Shown: positions 1 through 6,387, numbered from the stretch's first letter. The stretch: 16,499 bases of DNA from an uncultured Mollicutes bacterium (GCA_900543055.1 UQQI01000033.1:1-16499), one strand, 5' to 3'. Numbers and translations are program-made. Notes: generated by a model not told the origin, from the sequence alone.

Positions 1-80
1 CCCTAAAAAAAATCATCTTCTAAAGAAAAATCGGCATTCATCAATGTACCATCTAAATCAAATATAATTTTCTCTTTCAT
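1..80 (-). CDS. N-terminal fragment of a HAD-superfamily hydrolase, apparently frameshifted at the window edge
   Basis: Reading leftward from the ATG at 80, the product begins MKEKIIFDLDGTL, the motif I (DxDGT, nucleophile Asp) of HAD-superfamily phosphatases. After 25 codons the frame hits TAG at 3-5, directly after a run of eight A (5-12, read as T8). One base more or fewer in that run would keep the frame open to the edge, so I take the stop to be a homopolymer error or a slippage site rather than a real end. The gene is preceded by an AGGGTGGTGAG ribosome binding region and by a T-box leader, so it is the first gene of an amino-acid-responsive operon whose remainder lies outside. The exact HAD subfamily cannot be told from 25 residues. 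Confidence 0.6.
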
Positions 81-310
81 AACTCACCACCCTAACAAAA
101 AAATAACTATAAATTTAAGGACGACTATTCGCGGTACCACCTTAATTCATAGTTATTTTACTACACACTCAAATCTCTTAACGCAAGAATTACGCTTATT
201 ATTAATAAGAACTCCTAAGACGAATTCATATAACTATATTATCTGTTTCCACCAACCACAGACTCTCTAAAAAATAATCATTATATTACTACTTCTTAAT
301 CAAAGTCGAT
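81..310 (-). ncRNA. T-box riboswitch leader, probably tRNA-Phe responsive
   Basis: A complete class I (transcriptional) T-box. Reading leftward: AGTA of the specifier loop near 287-293, AGAGAG at 263-268 and GGTTGGTG at 250-257 (Stem I), GAA followed by the candidate specifier TTC at 222-224, and the T-box sequence AAGGTGGTACCGCG at 130-143. The terminator pairs 140-157 with 101-120 and ends in seven T (97-103); the competing antiterminator uses the T-box bulge. TTC is a Phe codon, and the bulge TGGT would pair with a tRNA ending ACCA (discriminator A), as expected for tRNA-Phe. The specifier assignment is inference from position after the conserved GAA. The leader controls the HAD-like gene and whatever follows it. 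Confidence 0.9.
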
Positions 311-316
311 AAAAGT

Positions 317-346
317 ATTATAACACAATACTAATTTTTTTGTAAA
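317..346 (-). promoter_or_regulatory. Promoter of the T-box operon
   Basis: TTTACA (341-346) and TATAAT (317-322) with an 18-bp spacer, transcription expected to begin near 310. The -35 lies only a few bases past the folD stop. No intrinsic terminator is visible between folD and this promoter, so folD transcripts probably also enter the T-box leader. Confidence 0.6.
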
Positions 347-349
347 TGT

Positions 350-1168
350 TTATTTATTCTGCAAATTATAAGCCTTATATAGGTTTTCAAAAATAGAATA
401 AACTGTCATTTGTCCAACTCCACCAGGAACTGGTGTTAAATATTTATATTTAACTATCTCTTTAGATACGTCTCCGCATATTTGATCATTATAATAATTA
501 AAACCAACATCTACTAAACATACGTTATTTCTAACCATATCCTGAGTTATAAAATTTGCTTTACCAACACCTGTAATAATAATATCTGCATGTTTTGTAT
601 ACTTTTTTAAATTTCTAGTCTTAGAATGACACATAGTAACAGTAGCATCTCTATTAATAAGTAAATTATATAATGCTTTTCCAATATGTATACTTCTACC
701 AATAATGACAACATCACTTCCTGCTAAATCTATATTATAAAAATCAAATATCTTCATAATACCTAAAGCAGTACATGGAATTAAAGCATCACTCTTACCA
801 TCAACCAACTTAATTCGATTAATATCATTTACTCCATCTATATCTTTAACAAAAGATATATTATTTCTTATACTTTCATAATCAATATTATCTGGAAGTG
901 GTAATTGTACAATTATTCCAGAAACTGATTTATCTTCATTATATTTTGAAATTACAGAATTAACTTCTTCTGTTGTAGCCTTATCAAACTTTTCTAATTT
1001 AAATTGAACACCCAACTTATTAGCCATCTTTTCTTTCTGACTAATATATTTACTACTTGCAAAGTCATCTCCTACTTGAATAACAACAAGCGTTGTTTTA
1101 ATACTTTTAAATTCATTTTCTAGGTTTTCTAATAATTTATTTTTAACTAATTTACCATCTAATAACAT
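350..1168 (-). CDS. folD: Bifunctional methylenetetrahydrofolate dehydrogenase / methenyltetrahydrofolate cyclohydrolase FolD
   Basis: Interconverts 5,10-methylene-, 5,10-methenyl- and 10-formyl-tetrahydrofolate in the cytoplasm, feeding purine and formyl-Met-tRNA synthesis. The 272 residues match the usual length (about 280). Visible signatures are the substrate-site block with Tyr41 and Lys45 (SSKYISQK), VQLPLP, DIDGVN, the PCTALG segment, the Rossmann motif GRSIHIGK, and TPVPGGVGQMT at 245-255. In the last motif the usual Pro of PGGVGPMT is Gln253, and PCTALG has Ala where Pro is common. Start ATG at 1168 gives a natural N-terminus (MLLDGK), but I see no good Shine-Dalgarno before it. It lies 21 bp behind frr and is probably cotranscribed with it. 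Confidence 0.95.
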   Translation of the reverse strand: MLLDGKLVKNKLLENLENEFKSIKTTLVVIQVGDDFASSKYISQKEKMANKLGVQFKLEKFDKATTEEVNSVISKYNEDKSVSGIIVQLPLPDNIDYESIRNNISFVKDIDGVNDINRIKLVDGKSDALIPCTALGIMKIFDFYNIDLAGSDVVIIGRSIHIGKALYNLLINRDATVTMCHSKTRNLKKYTKHADIIITGVGKANFITQDMVRNNVCLVDVGFNYYNDQICGDVSKEIVKYKYLTPVPGGVGQMTVYSIFENLYKAYNLQNK

Positions 1169-1189
1169 AATATTTTAAAAAAGAATTAC

Positions 1190-1738
1190 TTATACAGTAA
1201 GTAACTCCCCTTCTTTCTCCTTTAAAATTGCCTCTACTTTTTTATTATATTCATTAACTAAGTCTTGAATATCTTTTTCCATACCTTTTTCTTCATCTTC
1301 AGGCATTTCTGCTTTTTTAACATCTTCCATTCCATCACGTCTAATATTTCTAATTGAAACTTTAGCATCTTCTGAAATAGCTTTTACTTGTTTTACAAGT
1401 TCTTTTCTTCTTTCTTCAGTAAGTTCTGGAATAATTATTCTAATAGTTTCTCCATCATTACTTGGATTATATCCTAAGTTTGATGCTAAAATTGCTTTTT
1501 CAATAGCTCCTAAAGAATGTTTATCAAAAGGCTTAATTAGTAATTGTCTAGCCTCCGGTACTGAAATAGTTGCTAATTGTTTAAGAGGTGTTAAAACTCC
1601 ATAATACTCAGCACTAACACCATCTAAACTTGAAGGATTGGCTCTACCAGCTCTAACTGTAGTAAATCTTTTTTCTAAGTTTTCAATAGTCTTATCCATC
1701 TTTTCAGTTATATCTAATATAATAGTATCACTATCCAT
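1190..1738 (-). CDS. frr: Ribosome recycling factor
   Basis: Splits post-termination ribosomes together with EF-G. The protein shows the RRF three-helix-bundle sequence: FTTVRAGRANPSSLDG near the N-terminus, LATISVPEARQLLIKPFD, IPELTEERRKELVKQVK, and VSIRNIRRDGMEDVKK near the C-terminus. I place the start at the ATG at 1738 (MDSDTIIL, 182 residues, close to the usual 185), not at the upstream ATG at 1762: an AAGGAG at 1749-1754 sits 10 nt before 1738 and would lie inside the coding region of the longer version. It lies behind its own candidate promoter, after the terminator at 1790-1812, and is followed by folD. The usual upstream partner pyrH is not here. Confidence 0.95.
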   Translation of the reverse strand: MDSDTIILDITEKMDKTIENLEKRFTTVRAGRANPSSLDGVSAEYYGVLTPLKQLATISVPEARQLLIKPFDKHSLGAIEKAILASNLGYNPSNDGETIRIIIPELTEERRKELVKQVKAISEDAKVSIRNIRRDGMEDVKKAEMPEDEEKGMEKDIQDLVNEYNKKVEAILKEKEGELLTV

Positions 1739-1760
1739 TAATTCATCTCTCCTTACAAAC

Positions 1761-1771
1761 ATTATATTATA
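1761..1771 (-). promoter_or_regulatory. Candidate -10 region for frr-folD
   Basis: Two overlapping TATAAT hexamers (1761-1766 and 1766-1771) lie between the terminator of the upstream gene and the frr ribosome binding site. No convincing -35 is visible, since the region is T-rich. A new promoter is expected here because the preceding transcript is terminated. Confidence 0.35.
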
Positions 1772-1789
1772 TTAACTAAATAAAATAAA

Positions 1790-1812
1790 GAAAAAAGCAC
1801 TAAAAAGTGCTT
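1790..1812 (-). terminator. Intrinsic terminator of the tail-anchored repeat protein gene
   Basis: Perfect 7-bp stem AAGCACT / AGTGCTT with a 4-nt loop (1795-1812), followed on the minus strand by six T. The stem overlaps the last codons and the TAG stop of the gene that ends at 1800. Confidence 0.8.
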
Positions 1813-2732
1813 ACAAAAATAACAAATATTATAAATAATATAAATAATCCCATGAAAATCAAAAATAACCAATAAGCAACTCTACCTAAAGAATCATCAT
1901 TTGCTTCATTTATTTTTTCATTTATTTTATTAAAAGTATCATTACTAACATCAGTAATCTTCTCACCTATTTTATTTAAAGAAACATCATTAGATACATT
2001 TAACTTAGAACTTATCTTATTGACAGCCTCACTACTAATATCACTTATTTTATTAATAGTTTCTCCACCAATATCACTAATTTTTTCATTTATTTTATTA
2101 AATTTTAGATTTTTAAATTTATACTTTTTCTTTTGATTATTATCTATATTGCTCTTTTCTATTTCTTCAGATAAAAGGTCTATATCAAAAACACCAGAAT
2201 CATCATAATCAAGATCATTTACAACATCATTTACTCTATCATATAAAGTTTTCATTTGTTCTTCTAATTTTTTTAACTTTACAGTCTCATCACTTGTAAG
2301 ACCTTCTTCTACTGGAATATCTTCTTTTGCATCTTTTTTTAGTTCTAATTCTTCTTTTATTTTTTCTTTATCAATAGTCTTTGTATTATCAACTTTCTTC
2401 TTATTAGAATCAACTGCTACAATAGTATCTCTAATAGGTCTATTATTCTTCATTTTCTTCTTATATTTTTTATCATTTACAATAATATTTTCTCTAATAT
2501 TAGATGATTTTTTATTTTCTTTACTCTTTTTTTGTTTATTAGAATTTTCTTTCTTTTCAAATTTACCTTTTTTATTACTTTTTGTAGTAACTGTTTTCTT
2601 CATTTCTTCTTCTATTTTTTTCTTATCTAAAACAGGTAAAGTCTCACTCTTATCTTCTTTTATTGAATTTTCTAAATCTTTTATTTGTTTATCAAGTTTT
2701 TTAACTGCATTATTAGAACTCTTTTTTGCCAT
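1800..2732 (-). CDS. Lys-rich tail-anchored membrane protein with about 15-residue repeats, function unknown
   Basis: 310 residues; I do not recognise a family. Residues 1-150 are very rich in Lys, Glu, Asn and Ser and look disordered. Around 145-175 there is a likely coiled coil (KLKKLEEQMKTLYDRVNDVV), then an acidic stretch. Residues about 211-283 contain five imperfect repeats built on NKIxEKIxDVSNDx. Residues 287-308 form one strongly hydrophobic helix ending three residues from the C-terminus, so the protein is probably tail-anchored with its bulk in the cytoplasm. The start at 2732 has AAGGGG at 2741-2746. It has its own promoter and terminator and is probably monocistronic. It occupies the place where pyrH is found in most Bacillota (tsf-pyrH-frr). 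A scaffold or tether role would be speculation. Confidence 0.8.
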   Translation of the reverse strand: MAKKSSNNAVKKLDKQIKDLENSIKEDKSETLPVLDKKKIEEEMKKTVTTKSNKKGKFEKKENSNKQKKSKENKKSSNIRENIIVNDKKYKKKMKNNRPIRDTIVAVDSNKKKVDNTKTIDKEKIKEELELKKDAKEDIPVEEGLTSDETVKLKKLEEQMKTLYDRVNDVVNDLDYDDSGVFDIDLLSEEIEKSNIDNNQKKKYKFKNLKFNKINEKISDIGGETINKISDISSEAVNKISSKLNVSNDVSLNKIGEKITDVSNDTFNKINEKINEANDDSLGRVAYWLFLIFMGLFILFIIFVIFVSTF

Positions 2733-2758
2733 AAAATCATCCCCTTATTACTCGCTTT

Positions 2759-2786
2759 ATTATACCAAAAAAACATCAAATTTCAA
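2759..2786 (-). promoter_or_regulatory. Promoter of the tail-anchored repeat protein gene
   Basis: TTGAAA (2781-2786), 16-bp spacer, TATAAT (2759-2764). Predicted transcription start near 2752, giving a very short leader with the AAGGGG at 2741-2746. Confidence 0.7.
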
Positions 2787-2839
2787 GAAAAAATAAAATT
2801 AGATGAAAATAATTTTTTATTTTACAAATTTTTTTTACA

Positions 2840-2980
2840 CTACTTTTCATCTTTTTTATTTTCGTCATTATTTTTATCGATTTTTTCTGTATTTTTTTCT
2901 ATCTTTTTTAAATCTAATCTATCTATATAAATTATGCGAGTATCATCATTTTTATAATTTTTTATAATTTCACTTTTCAT
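2840..2980 (-). CDS. Small charged protein, 46 residues, function unknown
   Basis: ATG at 2980 preceded by GAGGAG at 2987-2992 with 6-nt spacing, ending at TAG 2840-2842. The product starts MKSEIIKNYKNDDTRIIYID and ends in a Lys/Asn/Glu/Asp-rich tail, with no hydrophobic segment, signal peptide or Cys. The good ribosome binding site and the non-repetitive first half argue that it is real; low complexity of the second half leaves doubt. It begins directly behind the terminator of tsf (3002-3026) with no obvious promoter of its own, so it would depend on read-through. I know no family for it. Confidence 0.5.
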   Translation of the reverse strand: MKSEIIKNYKNDDTRIIYIDRLDLKKIEKNTEKIDKNNDENKKDEK

Positions 2981-3001
2981 CTATTACTCCTCATTAGAAA
3001 G

Positions 3002-3026
3002 AAAAAACTAACGATAATCGTTAGTT
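3002..3026 (-). terminator. Intrinsic terminator behind tsf
   Basis: Perfect 8-bp stem AACTAACG / CGTTAGTT, 5-nt loop (3006-3026), followed on the minus strand by six T at 3002-3007. It lies 22 bp past the tsf stop. Confidence 0.8.
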
Positions 3027-3048
3027 AATTATAATTACTTACTAAATA

Positions 3049-3936
3049 TTATTTAGAAGCATCATTAATTTGACTCATAACTTCATCAGCAAAATTTTCT
3101 TGTCTCTTTTCAATTCCTTCTCCAACAGCAAATCTAACCATAGATTTGATTTCTCCACCATTGTCGCTTACATATTTAGAAACTGTTAACTTATTTTCCT
3201 TGATGAATGCTTGTTCTTCTAAAACAATTTCTTTATAGAACTTATCAATTCTACCATTAACCATTTTTTCAATAATATTTTCTGGCTTACCAGCAGCTTC
3301 ATTCTTAACTTGTTCAGTAACTACTTGTCTTTCATGTTCAACCATTTCAGCTGGAACACCTTCTCTAGTTAAAGCAACTGGACTCATTGCTGCAGCTTGC
3401 ATAGCAACATCTTTTGCTACTTCTTCATTAGCACCTTTTACAACAATAATAGTACCAATCTTACCACCTAAATGGGTATAAGTACCAAATGTCTCATCAT
3501 CTGCTTTAGTTACTTTTTCAAAACGTCTAAAACTTAACTTTTCTCCAATTTTAGCAGTTAAAGCAACTAATTTATCACTTATAGTTTCTTCTCCATCTTT
3601 GATTGCTAAAACATCTTCATTAGTCTTAACATCATTCTTTAAGATTTCATCTAATAAGTAATCAACAAATCCAGTAAATTCTGCATTCTTAGCAACAAAA
3701 TCAGTTTCTGAATTAACTTCAACCATAACAGCTGTATTACCTTCAACTTTAATCTTACATAAACCTTCAGCAGCAATTCTACTTTCTTTCTTAGCAGCCT
3801 TAGCAATTCCTTTTTCTCTTAACCAGTCAACTGCCTTATCCATGCTACCTTCACATGCTTCAAGTGCTTTCTTACAATCCATCATTCCAGCACCTGTTTT
3901 TTCTCTTAATTCTTTTACATCACTTACAGTGTACAT
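3049..3936 (-). CDS. tsf: Translation elongation factor Ts
   Basis: Guanine nucleotide exchange factor for EF-Tu. 295 residues, a normal bacterial length. The N-terminal UBA-like domain (residues 1-45, VKELREKTGAGMMDCKKAL) and the EF-Tu-contacting TDFVAKN motif at 78-84 are both intact, followed by the two core subdomains (for example EKLSFRRFEKV and the region around MVNGRIDKFYKEIVLEEQ). Start at 3936 is fixed by AAGGAGG at 3944-3950. It follows rpsB as usual, but a strong terminator and a separate promoter lie between the two, so tsf has an independent transcript. Confidence 0.97.
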   Translation of the reverse strand: MYTVSDVKELREKTGAGMMDCKKALEACEGSMDKAVDWLREKGIAKAAKKESRIAAEGLCKIKVEGNTAVMVEVNSETDFVAKNAEFTGFVDYLLDEILKNDVKTNEDVLAIKDGEETISDKLVALTAKIGEKLSFRRFEKVTKADDETFGTYTHLGGKIGTIIVVKGANEEVAKDVAMQAAAMSPVALTREGVPAEMVEHERQVVTEQVKNEAAGKPENIIEKMVNGRIDKFYKEIVLEEQAFIKENKLTVSKYVSDNGGEIKSMVRFAVGEGIEKRQENFADEVMSQINDASK

Positions 3937-3969
3937 ATATTTTCCTCCTTATTTAAATCAACTAATCAT

Positions 3970-3997
3970 ATTATATAATATTTTTCTAAAATTCCAA
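3970..3997 (-). promoter_or_regulatory. Promoter of tsf
   Basis: TTGGAA (3992-3997), 16-bp spacer, TATAAT (3970-3975). Transcription should begin near 3963, a few bases before the AAGGAGG of tsf. It lies just past the terminator of rpsB. Confidence 0.6.
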
Positions 3998-4009
3998 AGA
4001 AAAATCTAC

Positions 4010-4039
4010 AAAAAAAGGAGTATTAAGCAACACTCCTTT
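4010..4039 (-). terminator. Intrinsic terminator between rpsB and tsf
   Basis: 11-bp stem with one G-U pair (4014-4024 with 4029-4039), 4-nt loop, and seven T (4010-4016 on the minus strand). It lies 14 bp behind the rpsB stop. Confidence 0.85.
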
Positions 4040-4053
4040 AAAAGTAAACATTA

Positions 4054-4965
4054 TTATTTAGTTAAAGCTTCAACTAAATCTTGTTTTTTCATTGCAGAAT
4101 AACCTTTTACTCCAGCATCTTTTGCTCTATCTTTTAATTCTGAAAGAGTTAATGCTGATAAATCTTCAGTAACCTTTTCCTCTGCTTTTTCTTCTTTTAC
4201 TTCTGAAGTCTTATCTGCTTCTTTTTTTTGTGCTCTCTTTTCAGTTTTTGCTTTGTCATCTTCTGAAACAAAATCAATAACTTCATTTCCATTAGCTTCA
4301 GCTATAGCATTAGTAAGTACTCCAATTAATAACTTAACTGAACGAACAGCATCATCATTAGCAGGAATAACGTAATCTACCATATCTGGATCACAGTTAG
4401 TATCTACGATACCAAATACTGGAATTCCTAAAATTCTTGCTTCTTTAATAGCAATATCTTCCTTACGAGGATCAACGATTACCATTGCTTGAGGTAATTT
4501 CTTCATTTCACGGATTCCTCTTAAGTTTTTATTTAATTTTTCATATTCTTTTTTGATTTTAATAACTTCTTTTTTAGGTAATGCTTCAAAAGTACCATCA
4601 GTTTCCATTTTTTCGATTTCTTCCATTCTTCTAATTCTTGAACGGATTGTCTTGAAGTTAGTTAATGTTCCACCTAACCATCTTTCATTTACAAAGTACA
4701 TACCAGTTCTAGTAGCACATTCTTCAGCTGCTTCTTGAGCTTGTTTCTTAGTTCCAACATATAAAACCTTTCCACCGTTAGCAGCGATTTCTTTCATAGC
4801 ATTATATGCTTCTTCTAATTTCTTAACAGTTTTTTGTAAATCGATAATATAAATATCATCTCTTGTAGTGAAGATATATTCCTTCATTTTTGGATTCCAT
4901 CTTCTCTTTTGGTGTCCAAATTGAACACCTGCTTCTAATAAATAATTCATTGATACAACAGTCAT
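4054..4965 (-). CDS. rpsB: 30S ribosomal protein S2 with extra C-terminal SAP/Rho-N-like module
   Basis: The first ~230 residues are a standard S2: LLEAGVQFGHQKRRWNPKM, YIIDLQKTV, VLYVGTKKQAQE, NERWLGGTLTNF, IVDTNCDPD and IPANDDAVRSVKLL are all present. The His of the usual GVHFGH is Gln here. The protein is 303 residues, about 60 longer than normal. The extra part is a Lys/Glu linker (about 240-268) followed by a compact module at 272-303 (TLSELKDRAKDAG, then MKKQDLVEALTK) that resembles small helix-extended-loop-helix modules (SAP, HeH or Rho-N types). The same module ends L20 in this window. Start at 4965 has AAGGAG at 4975-4980. No clear promoter is visible in 4981-5060. Confidence 0.96.
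   Translation of the reverse strand: MTVVSMNYLLEAGVQFGHQKRRWNPKMKEYIFTTRDDIYIIDLQKTVKKLEEAYNAMKEIAANGGKVLYVGTKKQAQEAAEECATRTGMYFVNERWLGGTLTNFKTIRSRIRRMEEIEKMETDGTFEALPKKEVIKIKKEYEKLNKNLRGIREMKKLPQAMVIVDPRKEDIAIKEARILGIPVFGIVDTNCDPDMVDYVIPANDDAVRSVKLLIGVLTNAIAEANGNEVIDFVSEDDKAKTEKRAQKKEADKTSEVKEEKAEEKVTEDLSALTLSELKDRAKDAGVKGYSAMKKQDLVEALTK
4057..4152 (-). other. SAP/Rho-N-like module at the S2 C-terminus
   Basis: Encodes the last 32 residues of S2 (LTLSELKDRAKDAG through LVEALTK). It aligns with the L20 tail encoded at 5064-5156 with about 13 identities over 30 positions, conserving T-x-x-ELKD-x-A, MKK and EAL-x-K. The domain type is assigned from pattern only; such modules are known from nucleic-acid-binding proteins. 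Confidence 0.65.
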
Positions 4966-5004
4966 AATTTAATTCTCCTTCGTTATTTTTCTTCTATTAG
5001 TTTC

Positions 5005-5035
5005 AAAAACTTATCACCAATTAGGCACTAGATAA
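5005..5035 (-). terminator. Candidate terminator of the infC-rpmI-rplT operon
   Basis: Imperfect hairpin: TTATC/GATAA outer pairs and GCC/GGT inner pairs around a 5-nt loop (5011-5035), with a 4-nt bulge on one side and five T (5005-5009) on the minus strand. Weaker than the other terminators here; rplT transcripts may partly read into rpsB. Confidence 0.4.
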
Positions 5036-5060
5036 ATAAATTCACTAATATGTTTATTTC

Positions 5061-5624
5061 TTATTTAGATAAAGCTTCGATAATTTCAGCTTTCTTCATT
5101 CCTGCAACACTAATATTCTTTTCTGCAGCTACATCTTTTAATTCTGCAACTGTCATTTTAGAATAATCTACTGCAACTTCTTCCTTCTTAGTTTCTTTCT
5201 TAGCAGTTTTTGCAGCTCCTCCAACAGTAACTTCAACACCTTCTACTTCAGTAGCTGGAGTTAATTTACCAGCTTTACCATCTTTAGCAATTTTAACTAA
5301 ATCAGTAAATGCTTTTGGATCATTAATTGCTATTTCAGATAACATTTTACGGTTGATTTCAACACCTGCTTTTGTTAATCCTTCAATAAATCTTGAGTAA
5401 GAAATATCATTTTGTCTACAAGCAGCATTGATTCTTGTAATCCATAACTTTCTGAAATCTCTCTTCTTTTGCTTTCTATCTCTGAATGCATATTGTCCTG
5501 AATGCATTAATTGTTCTTTAGCTGTTTTATATAATCTATGTTTACTTCCAAAGTAACCTTTAGCTTGTTTTAATACTTTTTTATGACGAGCTTTTGTAAC
5601 TGCTCCATTTTTAACTCTTGCCAT
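5061..5624 (-). CDS. rplT: 50S ribosomal protein L20 with extra C-terminal SAP/Rho-N-like module
   Basis: Residues 1-118 are a complete L20 (MARVKNGAVTKARHKKVLK, GYFGSKHRLYKTAKEQ, DRKQKKRDFRKLWITRINAA, SYSRFIEGL, EINRKMLSEIAINDPKAF). L20 is normally about 118 residues; here it is 187. The addition is an Ala/Lys/Glu/Val linker and a module at 157-187 (MTVAELKDVAAEKN through IIEALSK) matching the S2 tail. L20 binds 23S rRNA early in 50S assembly and, in Bacillus, represses its own operon at the leader RNA; a matching leader stands before infC. Start at 5624 has AAGGAGG at 5632-5638. Last gene of infC-rpmI-rplT. Confidence 0.96.
   Translation of the reverse strand: MARVKNGAVTKARHKKVLKQAKGYFGSKHRLYKTAKEQLMHSGQYAFRDRKQKKRDFRKLWITRINAACRQNDISYSRFIEGLTKAGVEINRKMLSEIAINDPKAFTDLVKIAKDGKAGKLTPATEVEGVEVTVGGAAKTAKKETKKEEVAVDYSKMTVAELKDVAAEKNISVAGMKKAEIIEALSK
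5064..5156 (-). other. SAP/Rho-N-like module at the L20 C-terminus
   Basis: Encodes the last 31 residues of L20. It shares with the S2 tail the pattern T-x-x-ELKD-x-A, MKK, EAL-x-K, with a one-residue gap. It lies behind a flexible linker rich in Lys, Glu and Ala. Confidence 0.65.
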
Positions 5625-5651
5625 GTTTCTTCCTCCTTCTTAATATATAGA

Positions 5652-5837
5652 TTAGATAATATTCTTTAATCTATTTTGATCTGCCTTACTTAAGTTAGAT
5701 CCCTTTCTGCATCCTCTATTAAAGTTAGCATTTTTACTTCCAGTATTATGTCTACTTCCTGGTTTTCCAATTTTGATATCATTTTTACGTTTTGTAAATA
5801 CTTTAGCTGTTCCTTTATGTGTTTTAATCTTTGGCAT
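5652..5837 (-). CDS. rpmI: 50S ribosomal protein L35
   Basis: 61 residues, close to the usual 64-66. Begins MPKIKTHKGTAKVFTKRKN and contains the basic GSRHNTGSKN segment typical of L35. Start at 5837 has GGAGG at 5846-5850. It lies between infC (19-bp gap) and rplT (27-bp gap), the canonical order. Confidence 0.95.
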   Translation of the reverse strand: MPKIKTHKGTAKVFTKRKNDIKIGKPGSRHNTGSKNANFNRGCRKGSNLSKADQNRLKNII

Positions 5838-5856
5838 AAATTTTTCCTCCTACTAA

Positions 5857-6387
5857 TTATTTGTCTTTTTTTGGTACTAATAACATAGTCATTGTTCTAC
5901 CATCTAACTTAGGTTTTTGTTCTATATCTGCGTAATCCTTTACTCTGTCGGCAAAACGTTCAAGAACCTCCTTACCAAGTTCAGTATGTGCCATTTGGCG
6001 ACCTTTGAATCTTATAGTAAGCTTTATTCTATCCCCTTTTTCTAGATACTTTGTTGCATTTCTAAGTTTAGTTTCAAAATCTCCAACATCAATAACAGGT
6101 GATAAACGATACTCTTTAAGTTCAGACATATTAGCCTTTTGTTTCTTTAAAGCTTCCTTTGCTTTCTTTTGTTTTTCATAACGAAATTTATTATAATCCA
6201 TTACTTTACAAACAGGTGGATTTGCATTTGGACTAATTAAAACTAAATCAAGTGATGCATAACTTGCTAAAGTACGAGCATCTTGAATAGATTTAACTCC
6301 AACTTGTTCTCCATTTGGACCAATAACAAGAACTTCACGAGCTTTGATTTGATCATTAATCAACATGTTATCATTATTCTTTGCGAT
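5857..6387 (-). CDS. infC: Translation initiation factor IF-3, probably starting at AUC
   Basis: Binds the 30S subunit, prevents 50S joining and proofreads the start codon. Both IF3 domains are present: the N-terminal domain (LINDQIKAREVLVIGPNGEQ, LDLVLISPNANPPVCKVMDY), the Lys-rich linker (KFRYEKQKKAKEALKKQK), and the C-terminal domain (RLSPVIDVGDFETKLRNATK, IRFKGRQMAH, and the end MTMLLVPKKDK). I place the start at ATC, 6385-6387: GGAGGTG at 6394-6400 lies 8 nt upstream, and the nearest ATGs are either in front of that site (6402) or 21 nt inside the gene (6366). An AUU/AUC-type start is a known hallmark of infC, letting IF3 repress its own translation. Product 176 residues. Confidence 0.93.
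   Translation of the reverse strand: MAKNNDNMLINDQIKAREVLVIGPNGEQVGVKSIQDARTLASYASLDLVLISPNANPPVCKVMDYNKFRYEKQKKAKEALKKQKANMSELKEYRLSPVIDVGDFETKLRNATKYLEKGDRIKLTIRFKGRQMAHTELGKEVLERFADRVKDYADIEQKPKLDGRTMTMLLVPKKDK

Noticed and set aside
222..227. GAATTC palindrome as a protein-binding site
   Set aside because: It coincides with the conserved GAA plus specifier triplet of the T-box Stem I, which explains it.
1739..1762. Longer frr start at the ATG at 1762
   Set aside because: The AAGGAG at 1749-1754 would be internal to it, and the shorter product matches the family length.
2685..2930. Open frame on the plus strand encoding a Phe/Leu-rich product
   Set aside because: It is antisense to a repeat-protein start, its promoter and the small ORF at 2840-2980; poly-Phe content comes from the poly-A/Lys-rich opposite strand, and no ribosome binding site is seen.
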